A stretch of DNA of 64,000 nt from Polynucleobacter meluiroseus (GTDB lineage Bacteria; Pseudomonadota; Gammaproteobacteria; Burkholderiales; Burkholderiaceae), in assembly GCA_945878885.1 (NCBI GenBank), contig CAMCUP010000003.1:30032-94031 (forward strand), read 5' to 3'. Below are positions 54,124 to 64,000 of the stretch, one piece after another. The notes under the pieces were generated by a model that worked only from the letters and a program-made list of their open reading frames with translations, had not been told where the DNA came from and made no database searches. Within the stretch, counting starts at the first letter, position 1. Each line of letters starts with the position of its first letter. Both the position numbers and the translations under genes were made by a program.

Positions 54124-54912
54124 TTACGCTTTCACGAAATCAAGATAACGAACCCCACTGGCATCAACGCGTAAGGCACTTGCTTTAGGCAAAACGCTTT
54201 CAGGGTGATCTAAATCCCAGTCGGATAGCACCCAACGCTGCCATTCAACTTGATTTAAGTTTTCATGATGCCGGGTAGGAAGATGCGTATGCCCATGAAT
54301 GAGTTGATAGGTCTTGGCTTGATCTACCATGTTTGCGCAGGCATCAAGAGTAACATCGACCTTCATTTGAATTACTTCTGGCTCTACGCGTGCAGCTCGC
54401 TGATATTGTGCCGTGCTATTACTGCGCAAGCTATGTGCAATACCGCGGCGCCAATGAAGCGGCATTTTTAAAAAACAATTTTGCAGCCATGGCTTACGAA
54501 CCCAACTACGAAAGAGTTGATAGGCGCTATCGGCAGTGCATAAAATATCGCCATGGCTTAAGAGATAATCGGTATCAGCCAAGTTTACTTTGCTAGGGTC
54601 GGGCAGTAGCGTCATACCAGTTTTTTTTAAGAAATCGGGCCCAATTAAAAAATCGCGATTGCCATGCATGTAGTAAGTTTTTACAGAGAGTGTCAGGTTA
54701 GCCAGCGCGTTTTTAATTTCTAAATGAAATGGTGATCGCGTAGTAGCGTCGTCTCCCACCCAAAACTCGAACAGATCACCCAAAATAAAAACTGCCTCAA
54801 CCGAACGCGCCTCTTTTTCACAAAAATCAATAAACCGTTGTGCCGTAATTGGCATAGACGGCGTAAGGTGTAGATCTGAAATAAACAGCGCGCTAGAATA
54901 AGGAGGAATCAT
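54124..54912 (-). CDS. lpxH: UDP-2,3-diacylglucosamine diphosphatase
   Basis: ALFISDLHLTPSMPI, FILGDLFEFWVGDD, MHGNRDFLIG, LIHGHTHLP. Confidence 0.95.
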   Translation of the reverse strand: MIPPYSSALFISDLHLTPSMPITAQRFIDFCEKEARSVEAVFILGDLFEFWVGDDATTRSPFHLEIKNALANLTLSVKTYYMHGNRDFLIGPDFLKKTGMTLLPDPSKVNLADTDYLLSHGDILCTADSAYQLFRSWVRKPWLQNCFLKMPLHWRRGIAHSLRSNSTAQYQRAARVEPEVIQMKVDVTLDACANMVDQAKTYQLIHGHTHLPTRHHENLNQVEWQRWVLSDWDLDHPESVLPKASALRVDASGVRYLDFVKA

Positions 54913-54936
54913 GTTGGGGACTGAGTCAGCGTTGAG

Positions 54937-55440
54937 TTATTCTTCGAGAACGGTAGCCTTCTCAATAGTAACGTCTTCGGCTGGCACATCTTGGTGAAAG
55001 CCTGCATTACCAGTTTTGACTTTGCGGATGACATCTACTACATCCATTCCATCGCTAACCTCACCAAAGACCGCATAACCCCAGCCTTGTGCGCTAGGCG
55101 CGGTGTGATTTAAAAAATCATTATCACTTAAATTGATAAAAAATTGCGAAGAGGCAGAATGAGGTTCGTTGGTACGAGCCATAGCCACAGTGCCGCGTAG
55201 ATTTTTTAAGCCATTATTAGCTTCGTTTTCAATTTCAGCCAGCGTTGACTTTTGCTTTAGACCGGTAGTCATACCACCACCTTGAATCATAAAATTATCA
55301 ATGACCCGATGAAAGATAGTGCCATCGTAATGACCGCTTTTTACATACTGTAAAAAATTAGCCACAGTTTTAGGGGCCTTAGTGGCATCGAGTGATAAGG
55401 TGATGTCACCTTTATTGGTTTGCAGAAGAACTTTGGCCAT
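54937..55440 (-). CDS. ppiB: Peptidyl-prolyl cis-trans isomerase, cyclophilin type
   Basis: [36 protein letters not shown]. Confidence 0.95.
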   Translation of the reverse strand: MAKVLLQTNKGDITLSLDATKAPKTVANFLQYVKSGHYDGTIFHRVIDNFMIQGGGMTTGLKQKSTLAEIENEANNGLKNLRGTVAMARTNEPHSASSQFFINLSDNDFLNHTAPSAQGWGYAVFGEVSDGMDVVDVIRKVKTGNAGFHQDVPAEDVTIEKATVLEE

Positions 55441-55479
55441 TGCTTGGGGTGCTTTCTAAAGGGTTAGGGTTAAAGGAGT

Positions 55480-56256
55480 TTAGTTTGAAATTTTTGGGGC
55501 TGAAATAGGTGGGGCTGAATTGGAAGGCAGAGAGCTGGATGGGGCTGACTTGCCAGGTACAGCAGCGGGTTTTACTGGGGTAGGTAGTGGTGCTTTTATG
55601 AGTGGCGGCTTGAGAATTTCTTGCAGGGCTTTATTACGGCGAGCATATTCACGAATACTGGGCGAAAGCTTAGCAGCTGCTTCATAATTTTTTGCAGCCA
55701 AACGAATATAAATATCACCTAAATTTGCTAATGCAGTAGCGTAATCGGGGCGTAATTTTAGAGCTAATTCTAAATAATCGCGAGCATCTATCCATTGATC
55801 TTGGCTAGCACCAATAGCTGCTAAATTATTATATGGCTCAGGCAGCTCTGGAAATTGCTGGGTAATTTCAGTAAAAGTTTTTTTTGCGGCTGGTAGATTA
55901 TGAAGCTCAATGAGAAGGCGTGCTTTTAAAAAACGTAATTGCACATTACGTGGATTTTTAACTAAGGCTAAATCGATTTGGTCGATCGCCTCTTTAAATT
56001 GTTTAGCCCTAATTAGCTTTTCAATTTGCGGTGGGATACCATCTTTAGCAAGGGCGTCTGGCTCAATAATTAAAAACGAGAGGTAGGGTACAGCAATTGA
56101 ATTCGCAATATTAGCGGTAAGCGGGTCAAACCCTGCAGTCGGGCTATAAGATGAAACCACTGGTGCTGGCGGAGTAGTAGTGCATGCGCTCAAAACGAGC
56201 ATACTGAGTACTACTAGGGAAATTAAAAACTGCCGTATGAAGGAGAATAAAATCAT
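55480..56256 (-). CDS. Tetratricopeptide-repeat lipoprotein
   Basis: Lipobox LSAC; NPRNVQLRFLKARLLIELHNLPAAKKTF, PEPYNNLAAIGASQDQWIDARDYLELALKLRPDYATALANLGDIY. Confidence 0.85.
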   Translation of the reverse strand: MILFSFIRQFLISLVVLSMLVLSACTTTPPAPVVSSYSPTAGFDPLTANIANSIAVPYLSFLIIEPDALAKDGIPPQIEKLIRAKQFKEAIDQIDLALVKNPRNVQLRFLKARLLIELHNLPAAKKTFTEITQQFPELPEPYNNLAAIGASQDQWIDARDYLELALKLRPDYATALANLGDIYIRLAAKNYEAAAKLSPSIREYARRNKALQEILKPPLIKAPLPTPVKPAAVPGKSAPSSSLPSNSAPPISAPKISN

Positions 56257-56266
56257 GCTGGCCAAC

Positions 56267-56473
56267 TTATTGATACGGCACTGCGACTGAATCGGCCATT
56301 GATGGTGGGCCATCATTAAAGGTGGCTTGAGGAATCATATAATTCACATTTGGGTCGCCATTTAGGCTAGCGCAACTACCCAAGCAGAAGAGTGCAGCAC
56401 TGCATCCCAACAAAAGGGCGGTACGGCACAAAGAAAAAGTGATTTTAGGCAGGGAGATGTAGTGTGGGTTCAT
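56267..56473 (-). CDS. Small lipoprotein, hypothetical
   Basis: 68 aa, lipobox LGSC, upstream of the TPR lipoprotein gene. Confidence 0.65.
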   Translation of the reverse strand: MNPHYISLPKITFSLCRTALLLGCSAALFCLGSCASLNGDPNVNYMIPQATFNDGPPSMADSVAVPYQ

Positions 56474-56527
56474 TCGATATACTCAGCAGTCTAACAAATT
56501 AGCAGAACGATTGCCTCCACCGCCTTT

Positions 56528-57955
56528 ATGCTGCAAATCTATAACACCCTGAGCCGCTCGAAAGAGGTCTTTAAGCCGATTGCCCCACCCCATGTGAGCA
56601 TGTATGTTTGCGGAATGACGGTCTATGATTTTTGCCATCTTGGGCATGCCCGGGTAATGATTGTTTTTGATATGGTGGTGCGTTGGTTGCGAGAGTTAGG
56701 GTATGAAGTGAATTATGTACGTAATATCACCGATATTGATGACAAAATCATTCAACGGGCATTAGAAAATCAAGAACCTATTTTAGCCTTAACAAACCGT
56801 TTTATTGCAGAGATGCATGCCGATTCTGACCAATTGGGTTTATTACGGCCGACTCATGAGCCGCGTGCCACCGATTTTATTAAACAAATGCAAGGCATGA
56901 TTAGCCGACTAATTGATCATCAATTGGCCTACCAAGGCGAAGATGGTGATATTAATTTTGCGGTCCGCGCGTTTCCTGAATATGGTCAGCTATCGGGTAA
57001 ATCAATTGATGACCTTTATGCAGGCGAACGTGTGGCGATAAGTAGCGGTAAGCGTGATCCCCTAGATTTTGTTTTATGGAAGAGCGCTAAGCCAGAAGAG
57101 CCGGGCGATACTCGTTGGCAATCCCCTTGGGGAGAGGGGCGGCCAGGCTGGCACATTGAGTGTTCGGCGATGTCATGCGATTTATTGGGACAGCATTTTG
57201 ATATTCATGGCGGCGGCGCCGATTTGCAATTTCCCCATCATGAAAATGAAATTGCCCAAAGCGAAGGTGCGCTTTATGGCCATCATCGTGATCCGCTAGA
57301 CCCCCCTTTTGTAAATTATTGGATGCATAACGGACATATTCGGGTTAATAAAGAAAAGATGTCTAAATCTTTAGGTAATTTTTTTCTGATTCGTGATGTG
57401 CTTAAGCAATTTGACCCAGAAGTCATTCGCTTTTTTATGCTGAAGGCGCATTATCGCAGCCCAATTAATTACAGCGATTCGCAACTAGAAGAAGCACGTG
57501 CTAGCTTGAGTCGCTTATATACTGCCTTGGCGCAAACCCCTGTATTTGTCAGGGCAGAAGGAATTAGCCTGATTGATTCATCGAACCCTTGGGTGAAACG
57601 TTTTACATCAGCTATGAATGATGACTTTAACACTCCCGAAGCCATTGCTGTCTTATTTGCTTTAGCGAGTGAAATTAATCGTGCTCAAGGTAGCGAGCGC
57701 TTGGCTTTGGCTCAAGTTTTACATCAACTAGCGGGCATTTTAAATTTTTTACAGCGCGACCCAACTGCCTTTTTGCAAAGCGCTAGCTTGGCTGGTTTAA
57801 GCTCGGAACTGATTGAAGGGCAGATTGCTGCGCGGATAGCTGCTAAAGCAGCGCGCGATTTTGCACAAGCCGATGCAATTCGAAAAAACCTTTTAGAGCA
57901 GGGTATTGTTTTGGAAGATCAAGCGGGGGGCATAACTACATGGCGACGCGCTTAA
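56528..57955 (+). CDS. cysS: Cysteine--tRNA ligase
   Basis: [41 protein letters not shown]. Confidence 0.98.
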   Translation: MLQIYNTLSRSKEVFKPIAPPHVSMYVCGMTVYDFCHLGHARVMIVFDMVVRWLRELGYEVNYVRNITDIDDKIIQRALENQEPILALTNRFIAEMHADSDQLGLLRPTHEPRATDFIKQMQGMISRLIDHQLAYQGEDGDINFAVRAFPEYGQLSGKSIDDLYAGERVAISSGKRDPLDFVLWKSAKPEEPGDTRWQSPWGEGRPGWHIECSAMSCDLLGQHFDIHGGGADLQFPHHENEIAQSEGALYGHHRDPLDPPFVNYWMHNGHIRVNKEKMSKSLGNFFLIRDVLKQFDPEVIRFFMLKAHYRSPINYSDSQLEEARASLSRLYTALAQTPVFVRAEGISLIDSSNPWVKRFTSAMNDDFNTPEAIAVLFALASEINRAQGSERLALAQVLHQLAGILNFLQRDPTAFLQSASLAGLSSELIEGQIAARIAAKAARDFAQADAIRKNLLEQGIVLEDQAGGITTWRRA

Positions 57956-58659
57956 ATACGTCTAAAGCTACCGCTGCTAAATCTAGTCTAGAAAAAACGC
58001 TTGCCAAACAACCTAGGGGCAAAAAATTAGCCACCCTCAGAGCTCCAGACTATTGGCAGCAAGCTTGTGATGAATTAATGCGGCAAGATCGCATTTTGCG
58101 CAAGCTAATTCCGCGCTATGGCACAGGCTTTTTAGTAACCCGTGGTGATGCTTTTAATACGCTCGCACGAGCTATTGTGGGTCAGCAAATATCAGTGGCT
58201 GCGGCCCAATCGGTATGGAACCGCTTGGTTACAAATTTAGAAAAGAAAATAAATCCCGCTCAAGTTTTGTCAGTGCCTAGCGAGCATTTACGAAGCGCTG
58301 GCCTATCTGGGCGAAAAGTTGAGTACATTCGAGATTTAGCAGGACATTTTCATGAGGGGCGTTTGCATGCTAAGCAATGGCAATCGATGGATGATGAAAG
58401 TGTGATCCGAGAACTAACTGAGATTCGTGGTATCGGACGCTGGACCGCTGAAATGTTTTTGATGTTTAATCTGATTCGCCCTGATGTTTTGCCACTAGAT
58501 GACATTGGCTTAATTCGTGCAATCTCATTAAACTACTTTAGTGGCGAACCGGTAAGTCGCCATGAAATGCGCGAGGTTGGAGCTAATTGGGCGCCATGGC
58601 GTACAGTAGCTACTTGGTATATGTGGCGCAGTATCGATCCAATTCCTGTGGAATATTAG
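57940..58659 (+). CDS. DNA-3-methyladenine glycosylase II-like (HhH-GPD)
   Basis: [55 protein letters not shown]; 16-nt overlap with cysS. Confidence 0.93.
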   Translation: MATRLNTSKATAAKSSLEKTLAKQPRGKKLATLRAPDYWQQACDELMRQDRILRKLIPRYGTGFLVTRGDAFNTLARAIVGQQISVAAAQSVWNRLVTNLEKKINPAQVLSVPSEHLRSAGLSGRKVEYIRDLAGHFHEGRLHAKQWQSMDDESVIRELTEIRGIGRWTAEMFLMFNLIRPDVLPLDDIGLIRAISLNYFSGEPVSRHEMREVGANWAPWRTVATWYMWRSIDPIPVEY

Positions 58660-58668
58660 AATTCAGTT

Positions 58669-59643
58669 ATGAAGACCACTTTTTTAGACTTTGAACAATC
58701 GATTGGTGAGCTAGAGGCCAAAATTGAAGAATTGCGTTTTGTGCAAGATGAATCTTCTGTTGATATCTCTACCGAAATTAAAACGCTTACTGAAAAAAGC
58801 CAGCAATTAACTAAAGATATTTATGCAAACCTAAGTCCGTGGCAAGTTTCACAAGTTGCTCGGCATCCACAACGCCCCTATACGCTGGATTATATCAATA
58901 CTTTATTTACTGATTTTCATGAATTGCATGGTGATCGCACCTTTGCTGATGACCAATCTATTATTGGCGGCTTAGGACGCTTTAATGAAACTGCTTGCAT
59001 GATTATTGGTCATCAAAAAGGACGCGATACGAAAGAGCGCGCCTTGCGAAATTTTGGAATGAGTAAGCCCGAGGGGTATCGTAAAGCAATGCGTCTGATG
59101 CGTTTGGCTGAAAAATTTAAGCTGCCTGTTTTTACATTTGTTGATACACCAGGTGCTTTTCCTGGAATTGATGCAGAAGAACATAATCAATCAGAGGCCA
59201 TTGGCAGAAATTTATATACCCAGGCTGAGTTAACGGTACCAATTATTACCACCATTATTGGCGAAGGCGGATCGGGTGGGGCGTTAGCAATTGCAATGGG
59301 TGACCTGGTATTGATGTTGCAATACTCAACCTATTCAGTAATTTCTCCTGAAGGCTGTGCCTCTATTTTATGGAAAACGGCTGAGAAAGCCCCTGAAGCT
59401 GCCGAGCAATTAGCGCTTACTGCCCAACGCTTAAAAAACTTAGGTTTAATTGATCGTATTGTGAGCGAGCCAGTTGGTGGTGCGCACCGCGATTATGAAA
59501 ACATGATGACTGCAATGCGAAAAGCATTAAGTGAATCGTTAAAGACTTTTGAATCAATGGGCAAAAAAGAACTACTCGAGCGTCGGCATGAGCGTTTAAT
59601 GAGCTATGGCAAATTCAAGGAAGCTGAATTCAAAGCCACCTAG
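58669..59643 (+). CDS. accA: Acetyl-CoA carboxylase carboxyltransferase subunit alpha
   Basis: [48 protein letters not shown]. Confidence 0.98.
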   Translation: MKTTFLDFEQSIGELEAKIEELRFVQDESSVDISTEIKTLTEKSQQLTKDIYANLSPWQVSQVARHPQRPYTLDYINTLFTDFHELHGDRTFADDQSIIGGLGRFNETACMIIGHQKGRDTKERALRNFGMSKPEGYRKAMRLMRLAEKFKLPVFTFVDTPGAFPGIDAEEHNQSEAIGRNLYTQAELTVPIITTIIGEGGSGGALAIAMGDLVLMLQYSTYSVISPEGCASILWKTAEKAPEAAEQLALTAQRLKNLGLIDRIVSEPVGGAHRDYENMMTAMRKALSESLKTFESMGKKELLERRHERLMSYGKFKEAEFKAT

Positions 59644-61048
59644 CCTACGCAGGAGCAAGGCTATCCAGCCTCTAATTCCTAAAGGCAAAGGTGTAGTGAT
59701 TGGCATTGCTTTAAGTGGTGGCCTCGATTCAATAGTGCTTTTTGATGCGGTAATGCGCAGCTTGTGTACTGCAAAGCTTTCTTCGAAGTGCAGCGAAACT
59801 AAAAGCGAAAAACCTATCGTTTGGGTATTTCATGTTCATCATGGCTTACAAAAATCAGCCGATGCTTGGCTTGATTTTTGTGCCCGAGCTGCGCAGAATA
59901 AAGGCGCAAATTTTGATTTTCGTTTATTGCAACTGCCCGCCAATACTAATGAAGCTGAAGCTCGGCTAGCGCGCTATGAAGCCTTAGCTGATTTATGTGA
60001 GATGCATGGGGTAAGTGATTTATTGCTAGCCCACCATCAAAATGATCAAGCAGAAACCGTACTTCTGCAATTACTGCGTGGCGCAGGTATTAGCGGTTTA
60101 GCAGGTATGCCAAGCGCTCGCACCCTAACACATGCTGGGACTAAACCAATTACATTATGGCGACCATTACTCGACTTATCTCGTAAAGAATTAGAAGCCT
60201 ATGCTCTTGAGCAACGACTAACATGGGTAGAAGATCCTTCGAACCGCAGTTTGGTATATCGGCGAAATGCAGTACGCCATGCTTTACTTCCTAAACTCGA
60301 ATTGCTGCAGCCAGGCGCTATTGCAAACTTAGCTCGGAGTGCAAAATTGTTAAGCGAGTCACACCATTTATTAGAACGTTTGGCAAAGCAAGATAGCAAT
60401 GATATTTTGCAGATAGCGCAGATCGCAGCGGCCGTTACAGCGGATATCGCGTCGAATCAAATCGTATTAAAAATAAAGCCTTTATTGGTTTTATATAAAA
60501 GTGATCACGCTGCGGCTAATAATGTCATACGGTATTGGTTGCGCCAGTTAGGCTTGGCAATGCCCACCCTAGAACGATTGCAATCGTGGTGGCTCGACTT
60601 AAATCGCGCGCGTAGTGATGCGCGCTTAGAATTTGTGCATGACGGCGGGTTGATTCGTCTCTGGCGTGGGCAATTTCTTTTTGAAACGAGTGCGCCACCC
60701 AAGCAGACTTATGATGCCTCTGCTGGTAAATGGGTTTTTTTGCCTTTACCTCTACGTAGTAAGCGTTTAGGCCTAGCCGCACAATGGGTTCAGCAAGCTA
60801 AGCAGCAGGACGCCATTGAATTTCGCCCACGCAAAGGGGGCGAACGTTTTAAAAAAACAATGGGTGGCGTAAGTAAAACTCTGAAGAATTTATTTCAAGA
60901 ATCAGCTATTCCACCATGGCAAAGGCGCGCCCCCTTGCTCTACATTCACGGGGAATTAGTGGCTGTAGCTGGTATTGGGGTAAGTCATACCAATTTGGTT
61001 GCAACTGGTAAACGGGTTTGGCCTGAATGGCAAGCTTTAACACTTTAG
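59606..61048 (+). CDS. tilS: tRNA(Ile)-lysidine synthase
   Basis: [14 protein letters not shown]-loop, [29 protein letters not shown]; 38-nt overlap with accA. Confidence 0.95.
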   Translation: MANSRKLNSKPPSLRRSKAIQPLIPKGKGVVIGIALSGGLDSIVLFDAVMRSLCTAKLSSKCSETKSEKPIVWVFHVHHGLQKSADAWLDFCARAAQNKGANFDFRLLQLPANTNEAEARLARYEALADLCEMHGVSDLLLAHHQNDQAETVLLQLLRGAGISGLAGMPSARTLTHAGTKPITLWRPLLDLSRKELEAYALEQRLTWVEDPSNRSLVYRRNAVRHALLPKLELLQPGAIANLARSAKLLSESHHLLERLAKQDSNDILQIAQIAAAVTADIASNQIVLKIKPLLVLYKSDHAAANNVIRYWLRQLGLAMPTLERLQSWWLDLNRARSDARLEFVHDGGLIRLWRGQFLFETSAPPKQTYDASAGKWVFLPLPLRSKRLGLAAQWVQQAKQQDAIEFRPRKGGERFKKTMGGVSKTLKNLFQESAIPPWQRRAPLLYIHGELVAVAGIGVSHTNLVATGKRVWPEWQALTL

Positions 61049-61107
61049 CTCGTACGCAGACAAACCTTGTAAAATAAAGCCTTTAAGCGGGCTTTCCCCT
61101 TTCTTTT

Positions 61108-62358
61108 ATGGCAATTATTGTTCACAAATACGGCGGCACATCAATGGGCTCAGTTGAGCGCATTCAAAATGTGGCCAAGCGCGTAGCTAAATGGATGCGA
61201 GCGGGTCACCAAGTGGTGGTGGTGCCATCAGCTATGTCGGGCGAAACCAATCGCTTGCTGGGCTTGGCCAAAGAAGTTCATCCCAATCCCAACCCGCGTG
61301 AGTTAGATCAAATTGCTTCGACTGGCGAACAGGTTAGCTCGGGTTTGTTAGCTCTTGCCCTACACCGTGAGGGCATTGATGCCGTTAGTTATGCAGGCTG
61401 GCAAGTGACGATTCATACCGACTCTGCTTTTACAAAAGCCCGCATTATGGGCATTGAAGATGAAAAAATTCGGGCCGATTTAAATTTAGGTAAAGCGGTT
61501 GTAATTACGGGTTTTCAGGGCGTTGATCCGCATGGCAATATCACTACCTTGGGTCGCGGCGGTTCTGATACCTCTGCGGTTGCTGTGGCTGCTGCTCTTA
61601 AGGCCGAAGAATGTTTAATTTATACCGATGTTGATGGGGTTTATACAACTGATCCTCGGGTTTGCGAAGACGCACGTCGACTCAATAAAATTACTTTTGA
61701 AGAAATGCTCGAAATGGCGAGTTTAGGTTCAAAGGTATTGCAAATTCGTTCGGTTGAATTTGCTGGTAAGTATCAAGTAAAAACGCGGGTTTTGTCTTCC
61801 TTGACAGATCCTTTAATTGCACTCGAACAAGAAATGAAGTCGGGTACATTGATTACTTTTGAAGAGGATAGCACCATGGAAGCCGCCGTTATTTCGGGCA
61901 TTGCCTTTGCACGCGATGAAGCCAAAATTACTATTTTGAGTGTGCCTGATCGCCCTGGCATTGCGTATCAAATTTTGGGTCCCATTGCTGATGCCAATAT
62001 TGATGTTGATATGATTATTCAAAACCAGTCTGTTGATGGTAAGACTGACTTTACTTTCACAGTGCCGCGCGCTGATTATCAAAAAGCCTTCGATTTGCTC
62101 AAGAATTCAGTTCAGTCTCATATTGGTGCTAAAGAAATTTTGGGTGATCCCAAAGTCTCAAAGGTATCAGTTGTAGGGGTTGGTATGCGTTCGCATGTTG
62201 GTGTTGCCAGCAAAATGTTCCGCACGCTTTCGGAAGAGGGCATTAATATTCTGATGATTTCTACTAGCGAAATTAAAATTTCCGTGGTAGTTGATGAAAA
62301 ATACATGGAACTAGCAGTAAGGGCATTACATAAATCCTTTGAATTAGATCAGCAATAG
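61108..62358 (+). CDS. lysC: Aspartate kinase
   Basis: VHKYGGTSMGSVERIQNVAKRV, TLGRGGSDTSAVAVAAAL, two ACT domains. Confidence 0.98.
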   Translation: MAIIVHKYGGTSMGSVERIQNVAKRVAKWMRAGHQVVVVPSAMSGETNRLLGLAKEVHPNPNPRELDQIASTGEQVSSGLLALALHREGIDAVSYAGWQVTIHTDSAFTKARIMGIEDEKIRADLNLGKAVVITGFQGVDPHGNITTLGRGGSDTSAVAVAAALKAEECLIYTDVDGVYTTDPRVCEDARRLNKITFEEMLEMASLGSKVLQIRSVEFAGKYQVKTRVLSSLTDPLIALEQEMKSGTLITFEEDSTMEAAVISGIAFARDEAKITILSVPDRPGIAYQILGPIADANIDVDMIIQNQSVDGKTDFTFTVPRADYQKAFDLLKNSVQSHIGAKEILGDPKVSKVSVVGVGMRSHVGVASKMFRTLSEEGINILMISTSEIKISVVVDEKYMELAVRALHKSFELDQQ

Positions 62359-62444
62359 CTGTCATAGCCCCTAAAACGGAGAATTGGCTGTTTTGCCAAC
62401 ACTCCGTTAAACTGGTGGCTGTGGCAATTTGTGTGACTGAATAC

Positions 62445-62539
62445 GGAGACGTGGCCGAGCTGGTCGAAGGCACTCCCCTGCTAAGGGAGCATCGGGGCTA
62501 AAACTCTGATCGGAGGTTCGAATCCTCTCGTCTCCGCCA
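62445..62539 (+). tRNA. tRNA-Ser (GCT), CCA encoded
   Basis: GGAGACG/CGTCTCC acceptor, anticodon arm CTCCC-CTGCTAA-GGGAG, long variable arm, T-loop GGTTCGAATCC. Confidence 0.96.
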
Positions 62540-62724
62540 CATATCGTGTATAAATTATAATAAAATCAATAACTTATATTGATATTTATATCTAATAATT
62601 TATACAGTACCCGCTCTGGTACCCACTCAGCTTAATACCTCTTATACGTTTATAGGCTAGTTCCATCCAAGCATAGCAATTGGTACAGGTCCCTTAGCTA
62701 ATTTCAGGGCGGCGTTGTTAGAGA

Positions 62725-62945
62725 CCCCCCCCCAATTTTCAATCTGGTTCCATCTGGTGCACCTTTTCACCTGAATCTGCTCAAACGATTATCAGTTTTA
62801 TAAAAGAGGGGGGGGTAGCCCTTAGTGAATTTCCCAGACTGCGACTAAGCGGGTTTGTAGAAATACCCCCCGTCAATGTTTCAAATCAAAAAAGGGGGGG
62901 GGGTTATTTTGCAATTTTTAGGCTTTATAGAAATAAGGGGGTAGG
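62725..62945. repeat. Alternating C and G homopolymer tracts: C9 (62725-62733), G8 (62808-62815), C6 (62866-62871), G10 (62894-62903), then G5
   Basis: Direct reading of the sequence. Confidence 0.85.
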
Positions 62946-63142
62946 ACGAAGAAATGGTATTAACTTCTATAAATAATTGACAATTCCAATCGACTAAACT
63001 TACCCCGTTTCCTTTGCTTGCGCTACAGGAGCTCCGGTCAGAGTACATTCTAGTTGACTAAACTTTTAGGCATAAGCCTGTTGAGTCCTAATAATGTTGT
63101 GGTCAGCCCTCAGGTATCAGTCAGATACACTTTCTTGTTGCG

Positions 63143-63289
63143 TTGCATCCAAAACTGATCCAATTAACGCCCTAATTTGTAGCCAATTTCAGCCCAGCAT
63201 CTATTCAAAATATGCCGTTAGTCAAAGATAACTCCATCACTTGGCTGGATTAAAGTTAGATACAAATGGTGGATCAGTTTTGGATGCAA
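63143..63289. mobile_element. 147-bp MITE-like segment bounded by perfect 20-bp inverted repeats
   Basis: TTGCATCCAAAACTGATCCA (63143-63162) and its exact reverse complement TGGATCAGTTTTGGATGCAA (63270-63289); no ORF inside. Confidence 0.65.
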
Positions 63290-63290
63290 A

Positions 63291-63524
63291 TTGACAGTGA
63301 ATTCTCAAACTGGAAAGGTGAAGTATTTATTCACCATTCCCACAGAGGAAATGCCAAGAGGATTTAACGTTGATCCTAGCGGACAGTTTTTAGTGGCTAC
63401 TGGTCAAAAGTCAGACAAAATCTCACTTTATTCCATAAACCAAACCACTGGCGAACTCACTTTGATTGAAAGAGTTCCTGGAGGTAAAGGTGCTAACTGG
63501 GTCACTTTCGTAAAAACGAAGTGA
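63291..63524 (+). pseudogene. C-terminal remnant of a lactonase (6-phosphogluconolactonase-type beta-propeller) gene
   Basis: [67 protein letters not shown]; 5' part missing, begins right after the inverted repeat. Confidence 0.75.
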
Positions 63525-63544
63525 AATTACATTTCTAAACTTAG

Positions 63545-63569
63545 AGCCACCTTCGGGTGGCTTTTTTTT
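63545..63569 (+). terminator. Rho-independent terminator after the lactonase remnant
   Basis: AGCCACC-TTCG-GGTGGCT followed by a T run. Confidence 0.92.
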
Positions 63570-63693
63570 AAAGGACGCATTGTTTATTACGCTAATGGGA
63601 ACTTTATACATTTATTGGGGTTGAAATAACTACGTAGTGGACTCTGAGAGCAACATAGCTACTGCGCGGGCTTGTACTACTTGGGGGTTTTAG

Positions 63694-63735
63694 CCTGCCC
63701 AGCACGATTCGAACGTGCGACCTACGCCTTAGAAG
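63694..63735 (-). other. 3' fragment of a tRNA-Arg (TCT) gene, candidate integrase attachment site (att)
   Basis: Reverse complement CTTCTAA-GGCGT-AGGTC-GCACG-TTCGAAT-CGTGC-TGGGCAG-G: anticodon loop to discriminator base; no 5' half next to it. Confidence 0.75.
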
Positions 63736-64000
63736 CTGTAAAAATGAGCTAAAACAATAGCTTACACAATAGCATAAGCCTGGCTAAATCTGGTGTGGCA
63801 TACGCACCGAGATCTGTGGTTTGGAGTGGAATTGGCTATATGGTGCGTGGCATCCGCAGGCTGGGGGTCGGTTAAACCGACACTAAATTGGACGACCCCA
63901 CAGCAAGCCTTGGCAAACCATTTTTACTATGCCTCTCGTCCCCACGAACAGGGAAATTTATAAAGCACAAAGATCGGTAAAACCACTGCATTTTGGCGTG

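Noticed and set aside
62445-62640. tRNA-Ser(GCT) as the integration site of the downstream islet
   Set aside because: I found no second copy of its 3' end in the window and no integrase gene; only the tRNA-Arg fragment supports integration.

Overview
The window looks like betaproteobacterial (Burkholderiales, probably Polynucleobacter-like) chromosome. Taxonomy is inferred from gene content and gene order only. It has three zones. (1) ~1-9 kb: an accessory organic-acid uptake and catabolism block, with an ABC-type SBP, two Bug/TctC SBPs, a TAXI SBP, a BKACE/DUF849 enzyme, an RraA-like aldolase, a D-2-hydroxyacid dehydrogenase, a class II aldolase and an alpha-carbonic anhydrase. (2) ~9-62.5 kb: mostly conserved housekeeping genes (aroC, ETF-QO, scoAB, relA, thrS-infC-rpmI-rplT-pheST-ihfA, sucA-odhB-lpdA, trpS, dapA-bamC, cysE, suhB, lpxH, cysS, accA, tilS, lysC) and three tRNAs (Val-GAC, Pro-GGG, Ser-GCT). 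(3) ~62.54-64 kb: a gene-poor, decayed islet downstream of tRNA-Ser. It has alternating poly-C/poly-G tracts, a 147-bp segment bounded by perfect 20-bp inverted repeats that abuts a truncated lactonase gene, and a 42-nt 3' fragment of a tRNA-Arg(TCT) that looks like an att site. I do not see a complete, clearly novel multi-gene system. The best leads are: the att-like tRNA-Arg fragment, which predicts an integrated element running off the right edge; the MITE-like inverted repeat; a CDF transporter-alpha/beta hydrolase fusion; a lysine-rich (histone H1-like) tail on a divergent CYTH-like domain; an AUC start for infC; and a small Ala/Pro-rich lipoprotein missed by the ORF track.
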